Assembly: GCA_018302915.1 (NCBI GenBank)
Contig: JAGVZB010000005.1
Coordinates: 1 to 17,297, forward strand
Source: Candidatus Woesearchaeota archaeon
GTDB taxonomy: Archaea > Nanobdellota > Nanobdellia > SCGC-AAA011-G17 > GW2011-AR20
DNA: 17,297 nucleotides
Direction of reading: 5' to 3'
Shown: one piece after another, positions 6,812-12,045 of the stretch
Position numbering within the stretch: the first letter of the stretch is position 1
How the letters are laid out: each line of letters opens with the position of its first letter
The notes under the pieces: model-generated
Told to the model about the DNA's origin: nothing
What the model saw: only the letters and a program-made list of their open reading frames with translations
Database searches by the model: none
Made by a program: the position numbers and the translations under genes

Positions 6812-6819
6812 TTTATAAA
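6812..6819. promoter_or_regulatory. Palindromic TATA element serving divergent genes
   Basis: TTTATAAA is its own reverse complement. On the plus strand it predicts a start near 6841, before the GGAGGTGG site of the gene at 6860. On the minus strand it predicts a start near 6790, upstream of the gene starting at 6766. A second AT-rich element (6825-6837) may contribute. Confidence 0.4.
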
Positions 6820-6859
6820 CAGCAAAATATATATTTAAGTATAAATTGGAGGTGGTTAG

Positions 6860-7063
6860 ATGAGAGGTTTTAGCTGGTTGCACTTGGTATTGGCAGTTTT
6901 GATAATAATATTTGCTGTTATAGGTAACGTAACTTTGATTATAATCCTTGCAGCTGTTATTGCTATATTGAGTTTGTTTGGTGTTTGCTCTTGCGGAACA
7001 AAGAGAAGCTATTACGACAAGAAGGAAATGAAGCCTGCACCAAGGAAGCATAAGAAAAGATAA
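6860..7063 (+). CDS. 67-residue membrane protein, unknown function
   Basis: A strong ribosome binding site, GGAGGTGG (6848-6855), fixes the start. The product has two adjacent hydrophobic segments (about 6-22 and 25-42), then VCSCG, then a basic tail ending KHKKR. It is probably a small inner-membrane hairpin with a cytoplasmic tail; the family is unknown. Its last codons (AGA TAA) lie in the 39-bp repeat DR2 and, before insertion of the next module, it would have converged on the cysteine desulfurase gene with almost no spacer. Confidence 0.75.
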   Translation: MRGFSWLHLVLAVLIIIFAVIGNVTLIIILAAVIAILSLFGVCSCGTKRSYYDKKEMKPAPRKHKKR

Positions 7064-7094
7064 TTTATTTTATTAATTTTTTTATTTCTTCTAT
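7056..7094 (+). repeat. 39-bp direct repeat DR2, upstream copy
   Basis: This is identical to 7729-7767. It starts in the last codons of the 67-residue membrane protein. On the minus strand it also reproduces the last codons and TAA stop of the cysteine desulfurase (IEEIKKLIK), which here belong to no gene. It contains a T7 tract (7077-7083) that can act as a terminator on the plus strand. Confidence 0.95.
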
Positions 7095-7116
7095 ATATAG
7101 ATATTAGATAAATAGA

Positions 7117-7124
7117 TTTAAATA
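7117..7124 (+). promoter_or_regulatory. Candidate TATA box for the MqsRA-like pair
   Basis: TTTAAATA predicts a start near 7146, 13 nt before the ATG at 7159. It lies inside the repeat-bounded segment. Confidence 0.45.
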
Positions 7125-7158
7125 TAACAAAAACATCATAAAATGTAGTGAAAAAGAT

Positions 7159-7401
7159 ATGAATATTAGTGAGTATAAGATTAGACCAAGTAAGCATTTT
7201 GTCTTGACATGGATGAGAAAATGGGATTATGATATTTACTCGTTAAGAAATATTATAGAAAATGCATACAAAATTGATAAAGTTGGTAGGAATAAATACG
7301 AATCTTATACAAAGACAAAAGGAAAAAGCAGAAAACTAATATTTATAAAATATGAGGAATACAAGGAAATTTTTATAATTACTGGAGCTGAAGGAAAATG
7401 A
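7159..7401 (+). CDS. Small DUF4258/MqsR-like protein, putative toxin
   Basis: The product is 80 residues long. The pattern is a short N-terminal strand or helix (SKHFVLTWMRKW), a helix DIYSLRNIIENAY, a basic segment GRNKYESY with a run of Lys/Arg, then strands KLIFIKYEEYKEIFIITGAE. This is the compact alpha-beta layout of DUF4258/BrnT/MqsR-type RNase toxins. The call is supported mainly by its neighbour, a YgiT/MqsA-type zinc-finger protein whose start overlaps its stop as ATGA (7398-7401). Toxicity is inferred. Confidence 0.6.
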   Translation: MNISEYKIRPSKHFVLTWMRKWDYDIYSLRNIIENAYKIDKVGRNKYESYTKTKGKSRKLIFIKYEEYKEIFIITGAEGK

Positions 7402-7736
7402 AAAAATGTGTTGTATGTGAAAAAGGGGAATTAATCAAAGTAGAGGATATAATATTGCCGGTAGAAGGTTATATCTTTATAGTCAAAGGGGAAAGATGCA
7501 ATAGTTGCAACGAAGAATTTCCATATGAAGAGGAAACCCAAAGAACCATTGAAACAGCAAGGAAATTGGGTATTTGGCCAGAGCCATTAAAGCTTTACAG
7601 GAGTTTATCAAAAAGTGGGGGTGGTTTGATATTTAGAATTCCGTCTGACATAGAAAAACAGCTTAAATTAACGGAAAATACTCCTATTGAAATAACCAAA
7701 ATTGGTGATAAGATTGTTATAGAGCCGGAAAGATAA
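7398..7736 (+). CDS. YgiT/MqsA-type zinc finger fused to AbrB-like domain, putative antitoxin
   Basis: The 112-residue protein starts with a zinc finger of two CxxC pairs (CVVC at 4-7, CNSC at 34-37) separated by the family's beta segment VEGYIFIVKGER, as in the YgiT/MqsA antitoxins. The C-terminal 45 residues (LYRSLSKSGGGLIFRIP, then IEITKIGDKIVIEPER) read as an AbrB/MazE-like swapped-hairpin DNA-binding domain rather than the usual HTH. It probably binds both toxin and its own promoter. The final AGA TAA lies in DR2, which also gives it a T7 terminator at once after the stop. Confidence 0.75.
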   Translation: MKKCVVCEKGELIKVEDIILPVEGYIFIVKGERCNSCNEEFPYEEETQRTIETARKLGIWPEPLKLYRSLSKSGGGLIFRIPSDIEKQLKLTENTPIEITKIGDKIVIEPER

Positions 7737-7767
7737 TTTATTTTATTAATTTTTTTATTTCTTCTAT
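7729..7767 (+). repeat. 39-bp direct repeat DR2, downstream copy
   Basis: This is a perfect copy of 7056-7094. It contains the last two codons of the antitoxin on the plus strand and, on the minus strand, the last codons and stop of the cysteine desulfurase. It also carries the T7 tract at 7750-7756. Confidence 0.95.
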
Positions 7768-8883
7768 GAATGTGTTTATGTCATTCTTGTCATTGTATAA
7801 ATACAGTGAAGCTCTTGCCGAGCCTTCCAGCTTATGCTTGTTGAACCATGAATGAACGCAGTGTGCTCCTGACCTTATGCAGATATTCCTTGAAGAGCTT
7901 ATTATCTGTGCTACATCATGCGATGAGAATTCCTTGATATTGAAGCTGAATATGGAAGGCCTTAAATTGTAATCTTCAGGGCCTATTAATTCAACTTCAT
8001 TTGATAATTCTTCTGTTAGTATATTATTTAATTCCAGTTCATTCTTTTCAATTTTGTCAAAGCCTATTTTTTTTAGGTAATTTATTGCTTCTCCTAAGCC
8101 TATTATTCCTGCATAATCCTGCAGTCCGGCCTCAAATCTTAAGGGAATCTCTTCATATCTGTAATCATTATAATTTGAATCAATGACAGTTCCTCCGCCG
8201 ATGTTTAATGGCTCAATTTCATTTAACTTGTTGGATATCAATAAACCGGTTCCTGTTGGCCCCAGCATCTTATGTCCAGAGCATGACAGGAAATCAATGT
8301 CCAGTTTCTTGAAATTAATTTCATGATGCCCTGCGGACTGCGCGGCATCTATTGAGACCAGTGCATTATTTTCATGTGCAATCTTTATTATTTCCTTTAT
8401 TGGGTTTATGACGCCATCAAGATTGGAAACATGGTTTACAGCAACAAGATCAACGTCTTTTATGTTGCTATTCAGCCCTTCAATGTTAAATGTGTTATCA
8501 TTGTTTGAGTTTAGTATTTTTAGGCTGCATTTTCTCTGCCATGGCAGTAAATTTGAATTGTGCTCCTTGTCTGTGATTAGTATTTTTTTCCCCTTGAAGC
8601 TGTTTGCAATGATGTTGATTCCTTCGGTTGTATTTCTTGTGAAAACAACATTTTCTTTTTTTGTATTGAAGAATTTTGCTGTTATTTCCCTTGTTTTGTA
8701 TATTTCTTCATTGACCTTGTTGCTTAATTTGTGCGAGCTCCTTCCGGCGCATGCAGGATATTCATTGTAATACTCATTGATCTTGCTTATAACTTGCCTT
8801 GGTTTTAAGCTCATGCATGCTGAATCAAGGTATATATTTTTGCTTAGTACTGGAAAGTCTTGTCTTACATTTATATTTATCAT
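7738..8883 (-). CDS. Class V aminotransferase, SufS/NifS-like cysteine desulfurase
   Basis: This PLP enzyme is predicted to release sulfur from cysteine as a protein persulfide for Fe-S clusters or tRNA thiolation. It has 381 residues. Visible landmarks are YLDSACMSLKP at 18-28, KEHNSN around His108, the PLP-binding DAAQSAGH around Asp179, the Schiff-base Lys205 in SGHKMLGPTGTG, the catalytic Cys342 in IRSGAHCVHSW, and ARASLYLYN with Arg358. The RSGxHC context is closer to SufS than to IscS. The start overlaps the stop of the upstream nuclease-like gene (ATGA), and its ribosome binding site AAGGAGAT lies in that gene. No SufBCD or scaffold gene is nearby, so its sulfur acceptor is unclear. 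Confidence 0.9.
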   Translation of the reverse strand: MININVRQDFPVLSKNIYLDSACMSLKPRQVISKINEYYNEYPACAGRSSHKLSNKVNEEIYKTREITAKFFNTKKENVVFTRNTTEGINIIANSFKGKKILITDKEHNSNLLPWQRKCSLKILNSNNDNTFNIEGLNSNIKDVDLVAVNHVSNLDGVINPIKEIIKIAHENNALVSIDAAQSAGHHEINFKKLDIDFLSCSGHKMLGPTGTGLLISNKLNEIEPLNIGGGTVIDSNYNDYRYEEIPLRFEAGLQDYAGIIGLGEAINYLKKIGFDKIEKNELELNNILTEELSNEVELIGPEDYNLRPSIFSFNIKEFSSHDVAQIISSSRNICIRSGAHCVHSWFNKHKLEGSARASLYLYNDKNDINTFIEEIKKLIK

Positions 8884-9467
8884 TTAATCTCCTTATTCAC
8901 AAAAGAAGAGGTTTGAGATTTAAGGTTATTAATAATATCTTTAATTTCATCTATTTTTTCTTTGCTAATCTCAGGAAATATTTTATATATTGGAACAAAT
9001 TCTTTTTCTAAATCAAATTTATAACAATATTTTTTAAATTTATAATATTTTTCTCTATTATTAGTTTCTATTTTAGAAACCTCTTTAGCATATATATATT
9101 CTTCTGCTGGAATTACTACTACAATAATTGAATCATTCCAATATTTAATATACCAATCAATTTTTTCTTTATGTAGAAAATAGGATGTTATATTTGGATA
9201 TCCGGTAAACTTTGCTTCAATTAAATAAACTTCTTTTTTGTTGTTATTTATAATAAATAAATCTGGCATACTTCTAATCCTTTGTAAAGTACTTGTTTGA
9301 TTTCCATCTCTGTTAATTCCAGAAGTTATCCTGCTAAATAAACTCTCATAACCAAAAAGGTATGTTTCATAACCAGCTTTCTTGAACAAATGTTCTAATA
9401 GAATTTTTGCATTAAATCCTTTAAGACTATTTTTGTAAAAATTTCCTGTTGATGTTCCTTTGCTCAT
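8880..9467 (-). CDS. PD-(D/E)XK-like nuclease domain protein
   Basis: The protein has 195 residues. SMPDLFIINNNKKEVYLIEAK (66-86) carries the PD...ExK core of the restriction-endonuclease-like superfamily (Asp69, Glu84, Lys86), preceded by a helix (NAKILLEHLFKKAGYETYLFG) and an RI(T) segment, and followed by a charged helical tail. This arrangement fits Holliday-junction-resolvase or restriction-type nucleases; the substrate cannot be told. It is AT-rich compared with the desulfurase it precedes and overlaps. Its last codons are the desulfurase ribosome binding site. No methyltransferase is visible, so classical restriction-modification is not supported. Confidence 0.65.
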   Translation of the reverse strand: MSKGTSTGNFYKNSLKGFNAKILLEHLFKKAGYETYLFGYESLFSRITSGINRDGNQTSTLQRIRSMPDLFIINNNKKEVYLIEAKFTGYPNITSYFLHKEKIDWYIKYWNDSIIVVVIPAEEYIYAKEVSKIETNNREKYYKFKKYCYKFDLEKEFVPIYKIFPEISKEKIDEIKDIINNLKSQTSSFVNKEIK

Positions 9468-9477
9468 GGAATAAATC

Positions 9478-9495
9478 AGTCAGTTATATTAATAA
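9478..9495 (+). repeat. Imperfect outer repeat of the RelE-like module, left copy
   Basis: AGTCAGTTA followed by TATTAATAA recurs at 10383-10404 with a 4-nt insertion between the two 9-bp blocks. It lies just upstream of the nuclease gene. It is short and AT-rich, so chance is possible. Confidence 0.4.
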
Positions 9496-9521
9496 AATTA
9501 ACTAAATATGATTTTGTAAAA

Positions 9522-9617
9522 TTAATTAAGTCTATCTATCCAGATATATCTTTTATTAGAATCAACAATTACAAAACCTTTTTCATGCAACCAATCTAAC
9601 ATTCTAATTAAAACAAA
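9522..9617 (-). pseudogene. 3' remnant of a winged-helix gene
   Basis: Directly after the RelE-like stop codon, and in the same frame, the minus strand encodes 31 residues and a stop: FVLIRMLDWLHEKGFVIVDS followed by a short NKRYIWIDRLN tail. This resembles the C-terminal wing of small archaeal winged-helix proteins and parallels the neighbouring antitoxin (VILDYLEEKGVILIG, VLWIY). There is no start site of its own. A possible 5' part lies beyond the toxin-antitoxin pair at about 10324-10370, in another frame (DYEVLSEEYRL). It is best read as a gene broken by the module. Reading through the UGA to extend RelE is the alternative and is thought unlikely. Confidence 0.5.
9607..9617 (+). repeat. 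11-bp direct repeat DR3, left copy
   Basis: ATTAAAACAAA abuts the stop codon of the RelE-like gene and begins the winged-helix remnant. The same 11 bp occur at 10313-10323, beyond the other end of the module. The length is modest for AT-rich DNA. Confidence 0.5.
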
Positions 9618-9980
9618 TCACTTTTTTCTATAACCAAACAGCTTATCATAATCATTATGATCCATAAACTCAAGTAAGATTGAAATAATTTCTAATTCAT
9701 TTCCAGTTATAGTATATAACATCCTCCAAAAATCAGGTAAATTAATCTTCCATAGATTTGTAACTCCATACTTAATAATATACTCTTTTGGAATCTGTTT
9801 CTTCTTAATTTGTATACCTCTATGGGGGTCAATGAATAAATTATCTTTTTCTCTTTCAATTGCTGTCAGAAGCTGTTTATGAAATTTACTATTTTTTTCT
9901 TTGATTACCTCTCTTAACTTCTTTAATTGCTCTTCAAAAACTGGGGAATATTTAACCTTAATTTGTTTTTTATCCTGCAT
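9618..9980 (-). CDS. RelE/ParE-superfamily protein, putative toxin
   Basis: The product has 120 residues. The layout is KVKYSPVFEEQLKKL, a long helical segment, then NLWKINLPDFWRMLYTITG and ELEIISILLEFMDHNDYDKL ending FGYRKK. This is the archaeal RelE pattern of a helical hairpin followed by a beta sheet with a basic/aromatic face (the W-R-x-x-Y strand) and a DHxxYxxxFGY tail. RelE toxins cleave ribosome-bound mRNA. It overlaps the upstream winged-helix gene by 11 bp and follows it, the antitoxin-first order. Its stop touches repeat DR3. Confidence 0.75.
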   Translation of the reverse strand: MQDKKQIKVKYSPVFEEQLKKLREVIKEKNSKFHKQLLTAIEREKDNLFIDPHRGIQIKKKQIPKEYIIKYGVTNLWKINLPDFWRMLYTITGNELEIISILLEFMDHNDYDKLFGYRKK

Positions 9981-10233
9981 CTCTGCTTTTCTTCAGTAAT
10001 TTTTTTATTCTAGGACTCTCATTGTAAATCCACAAAACTCCCTTTTTGCCAATCAAGATAACCCCTTTTTCTTCTAGGTAATCAAGTATAACATTTAATG
10101 TCTGTCTCATTATTTGTTTAGGAAGCCTTCTTAATAATTCATTCTTTGAAATGGTTAAATCAGCTTCTTTTAATACACTTTCTACCATTAATACAGTGTC
10201 TAATCTTGGATAGTGTAATATTTCTTGTTGCAT
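9970..10233 (-). CDS. Winged-helix DNA-binding protein, putative antitoxin
   Basis: The product has 87 residues, opening EILHYPRLDTVLMVESVLKE, then SKNELLRRLPKQIMRQTLNV as helix-turn-helix, and LDYLEEKGVILIGKKGVLWI as wing. I recognise the PRLDTVLMVE opening as a small archaeal winged-helix type often beside RelE-like genes. It probably represses its own operon. AGGAGAT (10237-10243) precedes the ATG by 3 nt. The stop lies within the start of the RelE-like gene (11-bp overlap). Confidence 0.7.
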   Translation of the reverse strand: MQQEILHYPRLDTVLMVESVLKEADLTISKNELLRRLPKQIMRQTLNVILDYLEEKGVILIGKKGVLWIYNESPRIKKLLKKSRDAG

Positions 10234-10270
10234 CTTATCTCCTATATAAAAATATATAGATATAAACTTA

Positions 10271-10278
10271 TATATAAA
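10271..10278 (-). promoter_or_regulatory. TATA box for the winged-helix/RelE operon
   Basis: TTTATATA on the minus strand predicts a start near 10250, giving a very short leader with the AGGAGAT site. Confidence 0.5.
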
Positions 10279-10298
10279 TGTTTTGGTTAAAAGTTCAA

Positions 10299-10309
10299 CC
10301 CATTCTGGG
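10299..10309. promoter_or_regulatory. Small palindrome, possible operator
   Basis: CCCA-TTC-TGGG is an inverted repeat in otherwise AT-rich DNA, about 20-30 bp upstream of the TATA box of the winged-helix/RelE operon. It is a candidate site for the winged-helix protein; the evidence is position and symmetry only. Confidence 0.25.
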
Positions 10310-10312
10310 ATG

Positions 10313-10323
10313 ATTAAAACAAA
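10313..10323 (+). repeat. 11-bp direct repeat DR3, right copy
   Basis: ATTAAAACAAA is identical to 9607-9617. On the minus strand it is preceded by sequence (SAVN then FVLI) that would continue in frame into the winged-helix remnant if the module were removed, although a TAG lies four codons further upstream in that frame. Confidence 0.5.
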
Positions 10324-10382
10324 ATTTACAGCAGACTAATCTATATTCTTCACTTAAAACTTCATAATCTTTACTCTTTAGT

Positions 10383-10404
10383 AGTCAGTTACTTATATTA
10401 ATAA
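10383..10404 (+). repeat. Imperfect outer repeat of the RelE-like module, right copy
   Basis: AGTCAGTTA, CTTA, TATTAATAA matches 9478-9495 except for the four inserted bases. Part of it is the likely TATA region of the RNA candidate downstream. Confidence 0.4.
10391..10399 (+). promoter_or_regulatory. Candidate TATA box for the structured RNA
   Basis: ACTTATATT predicts a transcript start close to 10421, a few bases before the first long-range helix of the RNA candidate. Confidence 0.35.
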
Positions 10405-10420
10405 CTTAATATTTATTTCT

Positions 10421-10650
10421 AAGAGCTGAAGAGGACAATTCGGTTGCCTTGAAAATGGTGCTTTCATAATGGCCTCTGTCAGGTGCTCGCCATTAATATG
10501 GTGTCTGGACTACAACTCACCATACGAAACCTGTACCTGTTAAGCTTTTTTATGGGGCGAAGAAGATAACCTTTAAAACAAACTGATAGGTTAAGACCGT
10601 TTTCAGTATTTGTTTGAGGCACTTCATCACCGAGTCCAGTTTCAGTTTGA
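10421..10650 (+). ncRNA. Candidate structured non-coding RNA of unknown class
   Basis: These 230 bases hold no plausible gene but are clearly richer in G and C than the spacers around them and contain consistent complementary segments. A 7-bp closing helix joins 10424-10430 with 10641-10647. A hairpin pairs 10498-10503 with 10518-10523 (ATGGTG/CACCAT). Its loop holds CTGGACT (10505-10511), perfectly complementary to AGTCCAG at 10633-10639, forming a long-range pseudoknot. Other pairs are AGAGG/CCTCT (10430-10434 with 10473-10477), CAGGT/ACCTG (10480-10484 with 10535-10539), and AAACAAACTGA paired with TCAG-TA-TTTGTTT (10575-10615). I could not match the signatures of RNase P RNA, SRP RNA, tRNA or 5S rRNA. 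It could be a stand-alone RNA or a leader of the basic protein gene that follows. Confidence 0.4.
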
Positions 10651-10656
10651 ATTGAG

Positions 10657-10815
10657 ATGACAAAGATGGTAAGAAAAAGCAAAAAAACAAAAAAGAAGCA
10701 TAAAGTAAAAGCATCAAAGAAAAGATCCAGGAAGCCAAGTAATAAAAGCAAGATTTCTAAGATAAGAAAATTAATCAGGTTTGCAAAATCAAGGATTAAG
10801 AAGAAAAAGAGATAA
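10657..10815 (+). CDS. 52-residue Lys/Arg-rich basic protein
   Basis: The product, starting MTKMVRKSKKTKKKHKVKAS and ending SRIKKKKR, is more than half Lys and Arg, with Ser, Thr and Ala between and a single mildly hydrophobic stretch (ISKIRKLIRFA). It resembles histone-H1-like or other nucleic-acid-coating tails, and binding of DNA or RNA is likely. The frame is uninterrupted and ends 3 bp before the convergent membrane-protein gene. No strong ribosome binding site is visible; M4 (10666) is an alternative start. It immediately follows the RNA candidate, so the two may work together. Confidence 0.55.
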   Translation: MTKMVRKSKKTKKKHKVKASKKRSRKPSNKSKISKIRKLIRFAKSRIKKKKR

Positions 10816-10818
10816 TTT

Positions 10819-11145
10819 TCAGCTGAACTTCTTATTCATTATATATCCTGTAAAACCACCAGCCATTCCTATTATGATATCCCACATGGTGTTTAGCTTT
10901 GTTCCTCTTTCTATTATGTTTGGAAATAAATTGTCAAAATTATATTCTATGAATTCCCATCCGATTAGTATGAAAAATAATATGAGAAAAATAAATGACA
11001 GATTAATGTCTTTGTATTTTAATAAAGCTAATATTACCAAAAATCCCAGAACCAAATGAAAAATACTGTAAACATCAAGAAATACAAACTTGTTGCTTAT
11101 TAGCTTTATGTGAAAAAAGTCAAATATGCTCATTATAATATTCAT
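10819..11145 (-). CDS. Small polytopic membrane protein (YjdF/VanZ-like pattern)
   Basis: The product has 108 residues with three to four membrane segments. The layout HLVLGFLVILALL, then IGWEFIEYNFDN, then TMWDIIIGMAGGFTGYIM recalls YjdF/DUF2238 and VanZ-like proteins, where Trp-Glu and Trp-Asp pairs lie at membrane edges. The function is unknown. A start at M5 (11133) is possible. It follows dsbA after an oligo-T terminator, so it may have its own promoter. Confidence 0.55.
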   Translation of the reverse strand: MNIIMSIFDFFHIKLISNKFVFLDVYSIFHLVLGFLVILALLKYKDINLSFIFLILFFILIGWEFIEYNFDNLFPNIIERGTKLNTMWDIIIGMAGGFTGYIMNKKFS

Positions 11146-11182
11146 TATAATTTCACTAAACCCTGAGTTAATAAAATTAACT

Positions 11183-11195
11183 AAAAAATAAAAAA
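11183..11195 (-). terminator. Oligo-T terminator after the DsbA-like gene
   Basis: The minus strand reads T6-A-T6 directly after the stop codon. A 15-nt perfect inverted repeat (GTTAAT-AAA-ATTAAC, 11167-11181) follows and may assist or be an operator for the next gene. Confidence 0.5.
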
Positions 11196-11915
11196 TTAAA
11201 GTTGGGCTTCTATTGCCCTTTTGAAGTCAATTTCCAGCCTTGGGTCGTCAAATGGATATGCCCCGCTTATTGGTATCTCTCCAACCAGGAAATATGGGGT
11301 TCCACTTCCGCCAGATTTTGTTGCATCATTCAGGTCATTACTCACTTCATCTGCATATTTTCCTGAATCAAGGCAGCTGTTGAACTTGTCTGTGTTTAAT
11401 TTAAGCTCGCTGGCCCATTGCTTAAGGCTGTCAATGCTCAATGAGCTCTGTCCTGCATATATTTTGTCATGATAATCCCAGAATTTTCCCTGCTCATCAG
11501 CGCACTCTGCAGCTTCAGCAGCCTTTTGTGCCATTGGATGTATGCTGCTTAATGGAAAATCCCTGTAAACCAATTTGACTTTTCCTGTATCGATGTAATT
11601 CTCTTTTATCAGGTCAAATGTCTGGTCTCTGAACCTCTTGCAGTATGGGCATTGGAAATCTGAGAACTCAATGATGGTTAATGGTGCATTATTCTTTCCT
11701 AGAACAGGATCATCATCAGTATAATCTTCGGCATTTACATTTGCAATGCCTGTAGGAATTTCATTCCCTTGATTTTCATCATTGTTAACAACAGTAGCGC
11801 CATCTGATCTCCCAAAACCGCCAGTAAAAATAGAGATTATTAACAGTAAAGCTAATACACCTGTAGCAATCTGCCACATTGTTGTTTTTTTCATAGTTAT
11901 TGTTTCTTTTTCCAT
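11196..11915 (-). CDS. DsbA-family thiol-disulfide oxidoreductase, membrane-anchored
   Basis: The product has 239 residues. A signal anchor (about 14-33) is followed by a linker and a DsbA-like thioredoxin domain: APLTIIEFSDFQCPYCKRF with the CPYC active site at 89-92, the inserted helical region with HPMAQKAAEAAEC, and the cis-Pro loop GTPYFLVG (Pro207). A second Cys pair (138 and 181) lies in the helical part. It should form or shuffle disulfides outside the membrane. AGGGGGT before the ATG (spacer about 6 nt) fixes the start. A 26-residue Cys-rich peptide gene lies 17 bp upstream in the same direction. Confidence 0.9.
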   Translation of the reverse strand: MEKETITMKKTTMWQIATGVLALLLIISIFTGGFGRSDGATVVNNDENQGNEIPTGIANVNAEDYTDDDPVLGKNNAPLTIIEFSDFQCPYCKRFRDQTFDLIKENYIDTGKVKLVYRDFPLSSIHPMAQKAAEAAECADEQGKFWDYHDKIYAGQSSLSIDSLKQWASELKLNTDKFNSCLDSGKYADEVSNDLNDATKSGGSGTPYFLVGEIPISGAYPFDDPRLEIDFKRAIEAQL

Positions 11916-11932
11916 GATTTAACCCCCTTTAT

Positions 11933-12013
11933 TTAATCGCAGCATGAACAGCTGGAGTTGCATTCGCAGCTTTCTTTTTTCTTTGCTTTTATTTTCTTTT
12001 TTTCTTTTTTCAT
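11933..12013 (-). CDS. 26-residue Lys-rich, Cys-rich peptide (CECNSSCSCC)
   Basis: Starting at an ATG about 35 nt from a clear TATA box, the frame encodes 14 residues dominated by Lys and Glu followed by SCECNSSCSCCD and a stop. Five cysteines in ten residues, with CxC and CC, look like a metallothionein-type or redox-sensitive cluster. It is the first gene of the dsbA transcript, which suggests a metal-binding miniprotein, a DsbA substrate or a leader peptide. It is very short, so chance cannot be excluded, but promoter, spacing and Cys pattern agree. Confidence 0.5.
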   Translation of the reverse strand: MKKEKKKIKAKKKESCECNSSCSCCD

Positions 12014-12045
12014 TTGATAGAAACAATTTTGATATTAAACTAATG

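Larger units (their letters stand above)
7056..7767 (+). mobile_element. Putative MqsRA-like toxin-antitoxin cassette bounded by DR2 copies
   Basis: The DR2 copies (repeat unit 673 bp) enclose just a promoter and two overlapping toxin-antitoxin genes. Removing one repeat unit would restore a compact convergent junction between the membrane mini-protein and the cysteine desulfurase. No recombinase is present. Mobility is inference; the repeat is exact. Confidence 0.55.
9607..10323 (-). mobile_element. Putative winged-helix/RelE cassette within a broken gene
   Basis: A toxin-antitoxin pair with its own promoter is bounded by 11-bp direct repeats and sits against the remnant of a winged-helix gene. 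The pattern parallels the two stronger repeat-bounded modules, but repeat length and remnant evidence are weaker here. Confidence 0.3.

Noticed and set aside
9522..9620. UGA recoding that would extend the RelE-like protein into the winged-helix tail
   Set aside because: No sign of selenocysteine or other recoding context; RelE already ends with its usual FGY tail, so a broken neighbouring gene is simpler.
10599..10632. Possible C/D-box small RNA on the minus strand (GTGATGA and CTGA)
   Set aside because: No matching C'/D' pair or terminal stem at a normal distance; the motifs are short enough to occur by chance.
10421..10650. RNase P RNA, SRP RNA or intron-containing tRNA
   Set aside because: The conserved core motifs of RNase P (GGAAANUCC type), the SRP helix 8 motif and a tRNA T-loop could not be found in this stretch.
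10479..10751. 90-residue minus-strand reading frame across the RNA candidate and basic gene
   Set aside because: It is largely the antisense of the Lys-rich plus-strand gene, giving a Phe/Leu-rich product with no plausible start context.
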